The position numbers were made by a program, and so were the translations under genes. From Spirosoma panaciterrae DSM 21099 (GTDB taxonomy: Bacteria; Bacteroidota; Bacteroidia; Cytophagales; Spirosomataceae), in assembly GCF_000374025.1 (NCBI RefSeq), contig NZ_KB893181.1, positions 125,919-189,918 on the forward strand: DNA of 64,000 nt. Reading direction: 5' to 3'. The notes below the pieces were generated by a model. That model was not told the DNA's origin. It made no database searches and saw only the letters and a list, made by a program, of their open reading frames with translations. Positions 16,579 through 24,820 of the stretch are shown here, piece by piece; the stretch's first letter is position 1, and every line of letters begins with the position of its first letter.

Positions 16579-19011
16579 ATGAAAACCATAAATGTACTTT
16601 TGGTGCTGATACTTCTATTGTGTTGCCGTATTGGCCTTGCTCAAAAGCAGTCAGGAACTTATTCGATTCGCGGTTTCATAACCGACTCGGTAAGCCATAA
16701 GACGCTAGCATTTATAACAATTAATCTGATCAAGGCTCCGAATACCGTTCTGAAAGTAGATTATTCCAAAGAAGACGGTTCCTTTTCGTTTGTCGGGTTG
16801 GAAGCTGGAAATTATACTCTGGCTATGGCAGGGGTAGGGTATAAAACCAAACGAATTCCAGTTGAACTGACCGACTCGCTTCAAAAAGCATTGGAGTTGG
16901 GTACCGTAACGCTTAGCGCTGACATAGTGGGTTTAAAGGAGGTGGTCGTAACGGGGACGAAACAGATTGTAAAGCAGGAAATTGACCGCATTACCTACGA
17001 CCTTCAGGCCGATCCTGAAAGTAAAGTCGTCAATGTACTGGAAATGATGCGAAAGGTGCCGATGCTCTCATTGGATGCCGATAACAACCTCCTGCTGAAA
17101 GGAAACAGTGATTTTAAGATCCTGATTAATGGCAAGCCATCGAGCATGATGGAGCGAAACTACAAGGATATTCTTCGGACCATGCCCGCTTCGTCCATTG
17201 AGCGGATTGAAGTGATTACGTCGCCCCCGGCCAAATACGATGCGGAAGGATTGGCGGGAATCATTAACATTATCACAATGAAAAAGCTGGATAACGGCTA
17301 CAACGGTTCCGTGAATGTCAGTGAGCGCTTTCCTACTGGTGGACCTGGTCTGGGCGGGTCGGTTTCGGCTAAGCTGGGTAAGTTGGGTATCTCGGCCTTC
17401 GGTGGAGCCAATTTAATAAATAATCTTCCCACTCGGGCTGGTGTTCAGCGGATAACTACAGGTCTGCAACCAACTACTCTTTTACAGGAAGGCACCATCG
17501 GATCAGAGAATCGAACGGCCTACCTGGGCTATGAAATGAGTTATGAACTGGATTCACTAAATCTGCTTTCGGCTCAGGTGAATCTCAATGGTAATCATTC
17601 AGAAGGTTATACAAAACAACTCAGTACGCTGACGAATTCAGATGTTGTTTTGCAGGGATATACGCTGGAAAACAACAGCACCGGAACGGGTAACGGCCAA
17701 GATGCATCATTCAATTACCAACGCGGTTTCCGGGCCGATAAAAACCACCTGCTGACGTTTTCGTATCGGTATTTAACCTATGAAAACCAGCAGTGTGCTG
17801 ACCTGCATGTCAATGATAAGATGAACTATACCATGCCCGATTATCGGCAGGGAAACGATCAACATTTTTCCGAGCAAACCTTTCAGGTCGATTACATTCA
17901 TCCGATCCGAAAACACCAGATCGAAGCGGGTTTGAAGGGGATTTTACGGAGCAATAAAAGCGATTTCCGGTATGCTGCCGTTGACTCGATCACAGGCCAG
18001 TACGTCATTCAGCCAGCCATCAGCAATCGGTTCAGGAATATCCAGAATGTTTATGGTGCCTACGCGACCTATCAGTATGCTCTAAAAAAATGGGGAATAA
18101 AAGCTGGTTTACGTATAGAGAGTACCGTTATAGATGCCGACTTTGTTTCTGTCGATTCCAGAGTGAAGCGGACGTACGTCAACCTGATTCCATCGGTAGC
18201 AATCAATCGTAAACTTAAGGCGAACCGCAGTCTTGTTCTGAGCTATTCGCAGCGGATTCAACGGCCTGGCATTTACCAGTTGAACCCGTTTGTCGATCGT
18301 TCTAATCCAAATTTCGAACGGACAGGTAATCCTGATCTGCGACCTGCCCTTGTCAATGATATTCAGCTAACATTCAGTGGGTCGGGCAAAGCTCAACTGA
18401 GTACAGGGGTGGGGTTCACATTTTTTCGGGATCTAATTTTTCCCGTGTCGGTTTACGATTCTACGACAAGAATAACCCGTACCTCCTACGGTAACACAGG
18501 TACGGCAAAGCTTCCGAGCCTGTTTGCGAATGTCAATTTCCCGATTAACAAACGGTGGAACGTAAGTGTCAACAGCCGGTTCGCATACGGAATGGTGCAG
18601 GGGCTGGTAAATGGCGTGTTGCTAAAAAATGAAGGATTGATGTATCAGGCGGCTCTATCGACTAGTTATAAACTACCCAAAGAGTGGCGGCTGACGGCTA
18701 ATGTACAGCCGAACGGGCCAGGCATTAACCTCCAGGGAGCTACGAATCGGATAATTAGTTCGTCATTCAGTGTCAACAAAGATGTAATCAAAGACAAGCT
18801 ATCTCTTGCTGGTTCCATCAATAATCCGTTTCGCCAATACCGGAAGAATCTGAACACTACCTTCGGGCCCGACTTCCAGCAAACCAGTTTTCGTTGGGAC
18901 TACTTCCGGTCATTCACGATGAGTCTGAACTATACATTCGGGAAGCTCAGGGAGTCGATCAAAAAGAACAAACGCGGCATTCGCAATGATGACGTTCAGA
19001 ATGGGAATTAG
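16579..19011 (+). CDS. TonB-dependent receptor-like outer membrane beta-barrel protein
   Basis: An 810-residue outer membrane protein. After a signal peptide (MKTINVLLVLILLLCCRIGLAQ) there is a carboxypeptidase regulatory-like beta domain (about 25-110), a plug-like segment (about 120-235, with VLEMMRKVPMLSLD and ERIEVITSPPAKYDAEGLAG), and a large C-terminal barrel of the OMP_b-brl_3 class. The barrel segments alternate aromatic and polar residues. It lacks a clear N-terminal TonB box and is not paired with a SusD gene, so it is not a typical polysaccharide uptake system. It stands alone between the DUF6249 gene and a convergent hydrolase. The transported or bound ligand is unknown. Confidence 0.88.
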   Translation: MKTINVLLVLILLLCCRIGLAQKQSGTYSIRGFITDSVSHKTLAFITINLIKAPNTVLKVDYSKEDGSFSFVGLEAGNYTLAMAGVGYKTKRIPVELTDSLQKALELGTVTLSADIVGLKEVVVTGTKQIVKQEIDRITYDLQADPESKVVNVLEMMRKVPMLSLDADNNLLLKGNSDFKILINGKPSSMMERNYKDILRTMPASSIERIEVITSPPAKYDAEGLAGIINIITMKKLDNGYNGSVNVSERFPTGGPGLGGSVSAKLGKLGISAFGGANLINNLPTRAGVQRITTGLQPTTLLQEGTIGSENRTAYLGYEMSYELDSLNLLSAQVNLNGNHSEGYTKQLSTLTNSDVVLQGYTLENNSTGTGNGQDASFNYQRGFRADKNHLLTFSYRYLTYENQQCADLHVNDKMNYTMPDYRQGNDQHFSEQTFQVDYIHPIRKHQIEAGLKGILRSNKSDFRYAAVDSITGQYVIQPAISNRFRNIQNVYGAYATYQYALKKWGIKAGLRIESTVIDADFVSVDSRVKRTYVNLIPSVAINRKLKANRSLVLSYSQRIQRPGIYQLNPFVDRSNPNFERTGNPDLRPALVNDIQLTFSGSGKAQLSTGVGFTFFRDLIFPVSVYDSTTRITRTSYGNTGTAKLPSLFANVNFPINKRWNVSVNSRFAYGMVQGLVNGVLLKNEGLMYQAALSTSYKLPKEWRLTANVQPNGPGINLQGATNRIISSSFSVNKDVIKDKLSLAGSINNPFRQYRKNLNTTFGPDFQQTSFRWDYFRSFTMSLNYTFGKLRESIKKNKRGIRNDDVQNGN

Positions 19012-19027
19012 CAGCAGGGGGAGATAC

Positions 19028-20002
19028 CTACTTTTGTAGAAAGGTTTTATTCAGCCAAAGAACCAATTGATTCCAACTTTCGACGGGTATTTTGGCATGG
19101 GTAGTATTTTTCATTACTAAAAATTCCTTCCTGTTGCCCGGTACAAGATCGTAGAACTCCCTGACTTTGGCTACCTCGAATAATTCATCTTTATCGCCCG
19201 CTCCAACCAGCACAGGAACGTTCAGTGTTTTGGGTAGCCGAAGCTCCCTGACATTCAGCATGGATACAAATCGGAGTGTGTAGTGATAGGTAAACAATGG
19301 GTCTTTCGATACCGTCATGCCTTCCCGATAATATTCTATGGCCGGATAGGATGGACGAAAGATAGAGCTTGCCAGAATCTTTGTTTTCTCAAAAAACGTA
19401 GGGGGTTTATTTAAGCCTTTTCGCCCCTCGTAAGCGCCTGATAGTAAGATTAATCCGGCAATCTCATCGGGAACTGCATTAGCAGCCAGTATCGCAGACG
19501 CTACGCCCATACTATGCCCCAGAATAACCACTTTGGGAAAGCCAAGGCTTTTGACATAGCGTACCGATTCGGCTAAATCGGCTATCCATCGGTCTTTACT
19601 GGGGCTATCGCCCCGGTTGCCATCCGATAAACCATGCCCTCTGTAGTCCAACCCAAAGGTAGTGTAGCCGCCCGCAGCTATGGGTTCGCCTGCCATTGCG
19701 TAGGCTCCACTATGGGCTGTTATGCCATGAAAAATCAGCACGGCAATGCCTTTTTTCGATGGATCGATACTATCTGGATTCCATCGGCGCAGAAAGAGAG
19801 TTACCCCATCCGAAGTCGTAAACTGATTGTGAGGGCCGGTGAAATGTTGCCTTAACTGAGCGGCTTCTTCTGGTGAAACGTCGACATGATTTGTCTTTGG
19901 CGGAGTAGGTAGAAACGCCAGTATAAGCCCCAGCAGAGAAACCACTACGAGTAAGCCGATAAGACCCCAAAGAACTTTTTTGACTGTCTGGTTCATATAC
20001 AT
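19028..20002 (-). CDS. Membrane-anchored alpha/beta hydrolase (monoacylglycerol lipase-like)
   Basis: A 324-residue serine hydrolase. An N-terminal transmembrane helix (about 9-30) anchors it, with the catalytic domain presumably periplasmic. The nucleophile elbow is ILGHSMGVASA; the acid is likely in VLVGAGDKDELF and the catalytic His in KNTTHAKIP. FHGITAHSGAYA supplies the oxyanion region, and the cap resembles that of monoglyceride lipases (hydrolase_4 class). ATG codons at 20002 and 19996 are both possible starts. The gene converges on the barrel gene with 16 bases between stops. Substrate unknown. Confidence 0.88.
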   Translation of the reverse strand: MYMNQTVKKVLWGLIGLLVVVSLLGLILAFLPTPPKTNHVDVSPEEAAQLRQHFTGPHNQFTTSDGVTLFLRRWNPDSIDPSKKGIAVLIFHGITAHSGAYAMAGEPIAAGGYTTFGLDYRGHGLSDGNRGDSPSKDRWIADLAESVRYVKSLGFPKVVILGHSMGVASAILAANAVPDEIAGLILLSGAYEGRKGLNKPPTFFEKTKILASSIFRPSYPAIEYYREGMTVSKDPLFTYHYTLRFVSMLNVRELRLPKTLNVPVLVGAGDKDELFEVAKVREFYDLVPGNRKEFLVMKNTTHAKIPVESWNQLVLWLNKTFLQK

Positions 20003-20047
20003 GCAGGGCTTTTATAAATAAATGCTGTGATGTCGGCTATCAGTAAC

Positions 20048-20076
20048 CGCCACAGCGAGGACGGTTCGCTGTGGCG
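20048..20076. repeat. Small perfect hairpin between MFS and hydrolase genes
   Basis: CGCCACAGCGA (20048-20058) and TCGCTGTGGCG (20066-20076) are perfect 11-base complements with a 7-base loop. It lies downstream of the MFS gene and upstream of the hydrolase gene, both minus strand. No T-run follows on the minus strand, so it may be a repeat or RNA-processing hairpin. Confidence 0.6.
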
Positions 20077-20099
20077 ACTCTCAAAACCTAATGATAGAC

Positions 20100-21365
20100 T
20101 TAATGCCCCGCCATGCCGGCTGTTTGTTTTACCTCGTACCCCGTTTTCTTTTGCATTCGGCTGAATACAGTAATGAATACCAGCAATAGGCTGATTGGAA
20201 CCAGCGAGAAATAGAAAGCAGTTTGGCCGCCGTAGGCTTCAAAAACATGGCCGGTAATGATTGAGCCTGTAGTGCCGCCAAGAGCCGAGAAAATGACAAT
20301 CAGACCCGCCATGGGACCATGCTGGCGCAACGGTAAACTGCTCAGAATAGCTGAGTTAATAGCCGGATAAATAGGGGCTATAAGCAAACCAATCAACGGG
20401 AAAATAAAAGCCGCTACAGGCGCATCGCCCCAGCCCGTTATGATTCGTCCATCAACATCAGCAGCTAACGGTAGGGCAAGCAGAACCAGCCCGGCGGCCC
20501 CAATCAGACAAACGATCAGGAGCCAGTACCACGAAACCCGGCTTAGCATCACCCCGGCCAGAAAGCGTCCGGTTGCTGTCGAAGCCGCCAAAATGCTGGC
20601 CATCTGGATACTGAGTGAGGTTGGTAGATTCAGGATCTTACTGTTGAAAGTGGGTAGCCAGCTCATGATACCCTGTTCCATCAGTACGTAGGTGAAGGCG
20701 GTAATGATAAAAATTAGAACCACCGGCTTAATCGCCAGTCGAAGCATATCGCCCAGATCTTCGGCCAGCGTTTTGGGCGCTTCCAGACGAACTCTTGACT
20801 CATCAATCGGAGTGCTCAGAAGCAGTAAAAAGGCTAGTAAGGCGATTCCGGCCAGCACATAATAGGTATTCAGCCAGGCTGTTGACTTCAGGTTGGTGTC
20901 GTCGACAAAAAGGGTGAACAAAAAATAGCCCGACAATACGCCAATCATAAAAAAGGACTCCAGAAAATTCATGAAGCTGGCGTGCTCGTTCGAATCGTTG
21001 GTAACCAGACCGATGGTGGCAAAGATGGATACTTTGATGAGGGCAAAGCCAGCCCCAGTGGCCGCAAAGAGGAGTTTCGTGGTCCAGAAAGCCGGAACCT
21101 GCGGCATCAGCAGGCAAGCCAGCGTAACCATACCCAGCGCAATCAACATCGCCCGTTTATAGCCGATCCGTGTGATATACGACGCTACCAGAAACGAGAC
21201 GAACGCAATGGTTAAATCTTTAAACGCTTCGAGCACACTGGCAGCCGATTCCGACACACCGTAGTTGTTCTGGACCTGTAAAATGACTGTCCCAACGCTG
21301 TTGAGCAGAATGGCGAAAACGAAGTAGTTGAGCAGTAGAGAGAGTTTAATACGCCAATGGCTCAT
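20100..21365 (-). CDS. Major facilitator superfamily transporter
   Basis: A 421-residue membrane protein with about twelve hydrophobic helices and an MFS-like layout: the loop between helices 2 and 3 has ASYITRIGYKRAMLI, corresponding to the MFS motif A position, and a long cytoplasmic stretch around residues 190-210 divides the two halves. Substrate cannot be read from sequence. It is divergent from the trehalase gene, with about 110-170 bases between starts, so a sugar or sugar-derived substrate is possible, but this is only context. ATG at 21365 begins MSHWRIKLSLLLNYF, directly into helix 1. Confidence 0.88.
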   Translation of the reverse strand: MSHWRIKLSLLLNYFVFAILLNSVGTVILQVQNNYGVSESAASVLEAFKDLTIAFVSFLVASYITRIGYKRAMLIALGMVTLACLLMPQVPAFWTTKLLFAATGAGFALIKVSIFATIGLVTNDSNEHASFMNFLESFFMIGVLSGYFLFTLFVDDTNLKSTAWLNTYYVLAGIALLAFLLLLSTPIDESRVRLEAPKTLAEDLGDMLRLAIKPVVLIFIITAFTYVLMEQGIMSWLPTFNSKILNLPTSLSIQMASILAASTATGRFLAGVMLSRVSWYWLLIVCLIGAAGLVLLALPLAADVDGRIITGWGDAPVAAFIFPLIGLLIAPIYPAINSAILSSLPLRQHGPMAGLIVIFSALGGTTGSIITGHVFEAYGGQTAFYFSLVPISLLLVFITVFSRMQKKTGYEVKQTAGMAGH

Positions 21366-21478
21366 GAGGTACGGTGGTTAAAGAGTTATAAACAATAAAC
21401 ATACGAGTTTATTTGTATTATTTTTACCCGTATTCGTTGCGCTTTTTGCATTTTTGCTTCCGTAACGGGCTTGCAATC

Positions 21479-21532
21479 ATGAGAAAGCAACTGCTATTTG
21501 GTTACGTTTTCTGAACCTATTCACTATTTGTT
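21479..21532 (+). other. Interrupted signal-peptide coding region of the trehalase gene
   Basis: ATG at 21479 is in the same frame as the trehalase and encodes MRKQLLFGYVF, then meets TGA at 21512-21514. The frame continues with TYSLFVLATALFPQSP into the trehalase. Read through the TGA, this is a normal bacterial signal peptide with a positive start, hydrophobic core and an ATA-like cleavage area. The stop is therefore probably a nonsense change in the original start region, or a sequencing error. Confidence 0.65.
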
Positions 21533-23107
21533 TTGGCAACTGCGTTGTTTCCCCAATCTCCCGATATACTGTTTGGTAATTTGTTTCGCGATGTCCAGTT
21601 AGGTCACGTTTTTGCCGATTCAAAAACCTTTGTAGACTGTGTGCCCAAGTTGTCGCCAACCGATTTGGTTACCTTATACGAATCCGAAAAAAGCAAACCT
21701 GACTTCGACCTGAGTACGTTTGTGCATGCGTATTTTATGGTTCCGCAAAAACTGGCGGATGATTACGTCAGTGATACCACTGTTAGCACAACGGAACATA
21801 TTAATCGACTGTGGGATCGACTGACCCGCCCCGAAGATGCGCATGTAGAAGGTAGCTCGCGCGTGCCGCTGCCGCATCCGTATGTGGTGCCGGGTGGCCG
21901 TTTTCGGGAGATTTTCTATTGGGATAGCTACTTTACCATGCTGGGGTTGAAAGAATCAAGCGAAGTGCATGTCAAGCTGATTCGAGGCATGCTCGACAAT
22001 TTTGCGTACCTGATCGATACCTTCGGGTTTATACCCAATGGCAACCGAACGTATTTTTTAAGTCGGTCGCAGCCGCCTTATTTCGCCTTGATGGTTAATC
22101 TGCTGGCACAAATCGATGGCAAGGATATCCTGAAAACCTTTGCACCACAGCTTCGTCGTGAATATGAATTCTGGATGGATGGCCAGCCGAAATTGACCGA
22201 TGCCAACCCCGTCAGTAAACGCGTAGTGCGCCTATCTGGCAACCAGATACTGAATCGGTATTGGGACGACACACCGACTCCTCGTCCTGAAGCCTATCGA
22301 CAGGAAATTGAGTTAACTGAAGAAGCTACCCCGCTGGGCGTTCAGCCTGAAGCATTGTATAATCACATTCGGGCTGCCTGTGAGTCGGGCTGGGATTTTA
22401 GTAGCCGCTGGTTTACCGATCAGCGAACAATGGCCTTGATCGATACCGCTAACACGATTCCGGTTGATCTGAATTGCCTGCTATGGCAACTCGAAGTAAC
22501 CTTGCATAACACCGCGTTGCAAACAGGTGCATGGAAAATGGCTTATGATGACTATGATCCGGTAATCAAAGCGCGGGAGAAAGCCATTCAGCAAACATTC
22601 TGGAATGAAGAAACGGGCTTTTTTCATGATTACGACTTTGTTAAAGGCGTTCAGACCGAAGCGCTGACACTAGCGGGAGCCTTTCCTTTATTTTTTAAAC
22701 TGGCAACTCCTGAGCAGGCCAGCCGCGTTCATGACCGCCTGAAAGCCGATTTCCTACAGGCGGGTGGCTGGGTCACTACACTGAGCCAGACCGGGCAGCA
22801 GTGGGATTGGCCAAATGGCTGGGCACCATTGCAATGGGTTGTGTATCAGGGGTTGAGGAATTATGGATTTGCCGAAACCGCCAATGAAGGCCGCGATCGG
22901 TGGCTGGCACTGAACGATAAAGTGTTCCGGGCTACCGGCAAAATGATGGAGAAATACAACGTTGTCGATGCCGCTCTAACTACAGGTGGTGGTGAATACC
23001 CCAATCAGGATGGCTTCGGCTGGACAAATGGGGTGTATCTGGCAATGGATAAAGAGCGAAAGAGTGAAAGAGTGAAAGAGCGAAAGAGCGAAAGAGTAAA
23101 AGAGTGA
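21533..23107 (+). CDS. treA: Trehalase (GH37), disrupted at the N-terminus and extended at the C-terminus
   Basis: A glycoside hydrolase family 37 enzyme that hydrolyses trehalose to two glucose. Both family signatures are present: PGGRFREIFYWDSY near residue 120 and QWDWPNGWAP near residue 422. The catalytic acid lies in GWDFSSRWF and the base in GGGEYPNQDGFGWTNG, so the catalytic domain looks intact. There is no ATG near the start of the open frame; the listed start is TTG at 21533. An upstream ATG at 21479 in the same frame would give a signal peptide but is cut off by TGA. The core ends at GVYLAMD; the last 18 or so residues (Lys, Glu, Arg, Ser, Val only) are encoded by an octamer-repeat element. 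It may be a damaged gene or a cytoplasmic version made by re-initiation. Confidence 0.85.
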   Translation: MATALFPQSPDILFGNLFRDVQLGHVFADSKTFVDCVPKLSPTDLVTLYESEKSKPDFDLSTFVHAYFMVPQKLADDYVSDTTVSTTEHINRLWDRLTRPEDAHVEGSSRVPLPHPYVVPGGRFREIFYWDSYFTMLGLKESSEVHVKLIRGMLDNFAYLIDTFGFIPNGNRTYFLSRSQPPYFALMVNLLAQIDGKDILKTFAPQLRREYEFWMDGQPKLTDANPVSKRVVRLSGNQILNRYWDDTPTPRPEAYRQEIELTEEATPLGVQPEALYNHIRAACESGWDFSSRWFTDQRTMALIDTANTIPVDLNCLLWQLEVTLHNTALQTGAWKMAYDDYDPVIKAREKAIQQTFWNEETGFFHDYDFVKGVQTEALTLAGAFPLFFKLATPEQASRVHDRLKADFLQAGGWVTTLSQTGQQWDWPNGWAPLQWVVYQGLRNYGFAETANEGRDRWLALNDKVFRATGKMMEKYNVVDAALTTGGGEYPNQDGFGWTNGVYLAMDKERKSERVKERKSERVKE

Positions 23108-23162
23108 AAGAGTGAAAGAGTGAAGAGGACGCGTCAGCGTTTCACTCTCTCGCTCTCTCGCC
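23051..23162. repeat. Octamer tandem repeat with inverted second arm, overlapping the trehalase end
   Basis: Nine consecutive 8-base units AAAGAG(C/T)G (one ends TA) fill 23051-23122. After a spacer containing GCGTCAGCG comes a shorter opposite-strand arm, TTTCACTCTCTCGCTC and on to about 23162. The arms can pair into a hairpin. The element supplies the trehalase stop codon (23105-23107). A related element with the same units and the same GCGTCAGC core is at 46149-46228. Confidence 0.85.
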
Positions 23163-23230
23163 AATTTGGCACTGTATTTGTTAGTGGTCAGACAAGATAC
23201 TAACCAGCATTTATCAGTAACAAATTGGCT

Positions 23231-23986
23231 ATGAAAAAGCTCTTCCTAACCGTAATAGCGGCTGGTATGACTACCGCTTCGTTTTGCCAGAAGACGTTTA
23301 TTTTATCACATCAGGATAAAAAAGGTTTTTTTGCGGCATCTGCAGGGGCAAGTGTACCCGTTGGTCGGTTTGCCAGTTGCTCACCAACCGACAATCAGGC
23401 CTGTATGGCCGGTGAAGGATTTGCTTTTAATGTGTCGGCTGGCTATCGGATGGTAGGACCCGTTGGGCTTATGATCCGGGGAGAACAGCATCGCAATACA
23501 GTTAACACAGGAGCCATGCTCAGCGCTATATCGCAGAGCAACGCCAGCAACTGGACCGCAAAAGCCGATAACTGGTCGGTCATGACGGTTATGGCCGGTC
23601 CCTATGTTTCTTTACCCATGGGCGGCCGCTTTTCCCTGGACGCTCGTTTATTAGCAGGTCGGGCTTTGGCTGTATTACCCAATACATCCGTTGCCGGAAT
23701 GGTAGGACGTTCGGAGATGTCGGTGAAAACGACGGGCTCGCAAAGTACGGCCATGGCTTATGGAGCGGGTCTTTCAGTACGGTATCGCTTGGGTTTGAAT
23801 ACGGCCGTGCTGCTTAATGCCGACTATAGCCAGGCTGCATTTACGTTCGATAACGTAACCTCAACCACCACCAGTGGTACGAGCCGCCCCGAAAGCGCTA
23901 CGTTCAGCAGCGACCGTACTGTAAATGTGGTCAGTGCTTCGGCAGGTATCGCCATTTTGTTCGGAACAAAATATCGTCCGTTCTAG
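23231..23986 (+). CDS. Outer membrane beta-barrel protein
   Basis: A 251-residue protein with a signal peptide (MKKLFLTVIAAGMTTASFCQ) and a beta-rich body: glycine-flanked strands such as GFFAASAGASVPVGRF, VMTVMAGPYVSLPMGGRF and AMAYGAGLSVRYRLG. The last strand is SASAGIAILFGTKYRPF, ending in Phe as many barrel proteins do. It is probably an 8-stranded OmpA-like or OmpW-like barrel without a C-terminal peptidoglycan domain. The frame opens at a TTG (23225), but the ATG at 23231 begins the signal peptide. Function unknown. Confidence 0.8.
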   Translation: MKKLFLTVIAAGMTTASFCQKTFILSHQDKKGFFAASAGASVPVGRFASCSPTDNQACMAGEGFAFNVSAGYRMVGPVGLMIRGEQHRNTVNTGAMLSAISQSNASNWTAKADNWSVMTVMAGPYVSLPMGGRFSLDARLLAGRALAVLPNTSVAGMVGRSEMSVKTTGSQSTAMAYGAGLSVRYRLGLNTAVLLNADYSQAAFTFDNVTSTTTSGTSRPESATFSSDRTVNVVSASAGIAILFGTKYRPF

Positions 23987-24084
23987 CAACCGTTAAGTAA
24001 TCCCTACAAACTGTTCATCCTTATTCAGTTGTAACCCTCGCATGGGTGGTATAGCTTAGCGGTCAATTATCACTAAATCAGGCT

Positions 24085-24693
24085 ATGACACCCCTTCGCC
24101 GACATGCCGTTCTTCGGCGCGTAAAAGATATTACCCTTAGCACCACGCTTACGCTGGCCCTTCTCAACGGCGCTGTGGTACTTCAAAGTTGTGGAAACAA
24201 TCGTTCCGAAGAACAAACAGAAACTCGTTTTCAGCAGGGTGTTCGGACCTACATCACCGAGACGGCTCCCGGAAATTTCAAAATTACTGACGAAGTCCAG
24301 GCCGAACCCGGTCAGGCTGGGGCTATTGTGAGTTACTTCGATGGGCACAGGGATACATTAAGTGTCGATGCTGCCAAGCGACTTGTTGAAAATGACGAGT
24401 CGACCCGTACGTATCTGCACAACCCAGGTGCGTATCATACACATCATCACAATGGTTTAGCAAACGCGTTGCTGTGGGGTAGCCTGGGCTATATGCTGGG
24501 TCGGTCGACGGCTCCCCGCTATGCGGACGATGAACGCCGGTATAGTTCGGGGGTATATGCGAACTCCAGTTTGTATAACCGTTCAAGGCATGTAAGCGAA
24601 AATGTTCGCAGCTCACGGATTACCCGCACTACCCGGCCTTCGGGTGGTCGTAGTGGCTTCTTCAGTCGAATGGGCCGCAGTTTCTCGGGATAG
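24085..24693 (+). CDS. Predicted lipoprotein with Arg/Ser-rich C-terminus
   Basis: A 202-residue protein whose long signal region (about 40 residues, starting MTPLRRHAVLRRVKD) ends in VVLQSC, a lipobox. The middle (about 50-115) is a small alpha/beta segment. It then has a His-rich patch (YHTHHHNGL), a glycine-rich hydrophobic helix (ANALLWGSLGYMLGRS), and a C-terminal third rich in Ser, Arg and Tyr that looks disordered. I do not recognise the family. The hydrophobic stretch after the His patch could insert in a membrane. It lies between the barrel protein and glpD on the same strand, without clear functional link. Confidence 0.7.
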   Translation: MTPLRRHAVLRRVKDITLSTTLTLALLNGAVVLQSCGNNRSEEQTETRFQQGVRTYITETAPGNFKITDEVQAEPGQAGAIVSYFDGHRDTLSVDAAKRLVENDESTRTYLHNPGAYHTHHHNGLANALLWGSLGYMLGRSTAPRYADDERRYSSGVYANSSLYNRSRHVSENVRSSRITRTTRPSGGRSGFFSRMGRSFSG

Positions 24694-24808
24694 GATGGGG
24701 TACAGTGTACATCGATGGAGTAATCGGGTAGGTAGATCCTGCATTAATTTACTGTGATTACTACAGTCTGTACGCCCTCTTTCACAGCACTTACTCCGCT
24801 AATTACCT

Positions 24809-24816
24809 TATCTTTA
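24809..24816 (+). promoter_or_regulatory. Near-consensus -7 element immediately before glpD
   Basis: TATCTTTA matches TAnnTTTG at seven of eight positions and ends 4 nt before the glpD ATG. If used, the transcript would start at or very near the start codon, giving a leaderless mRNA. No matching upstream TTG element is seen at the usual spacing. Confidence 0.28.
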
Positions 24817-24820
24817 CACC

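Noticed and set aside
23051..23122. Tandem repeats as a CRISPR array
   Set aside because: The units are 8 bases with no unique spacers, and there are no cas genes nearby.
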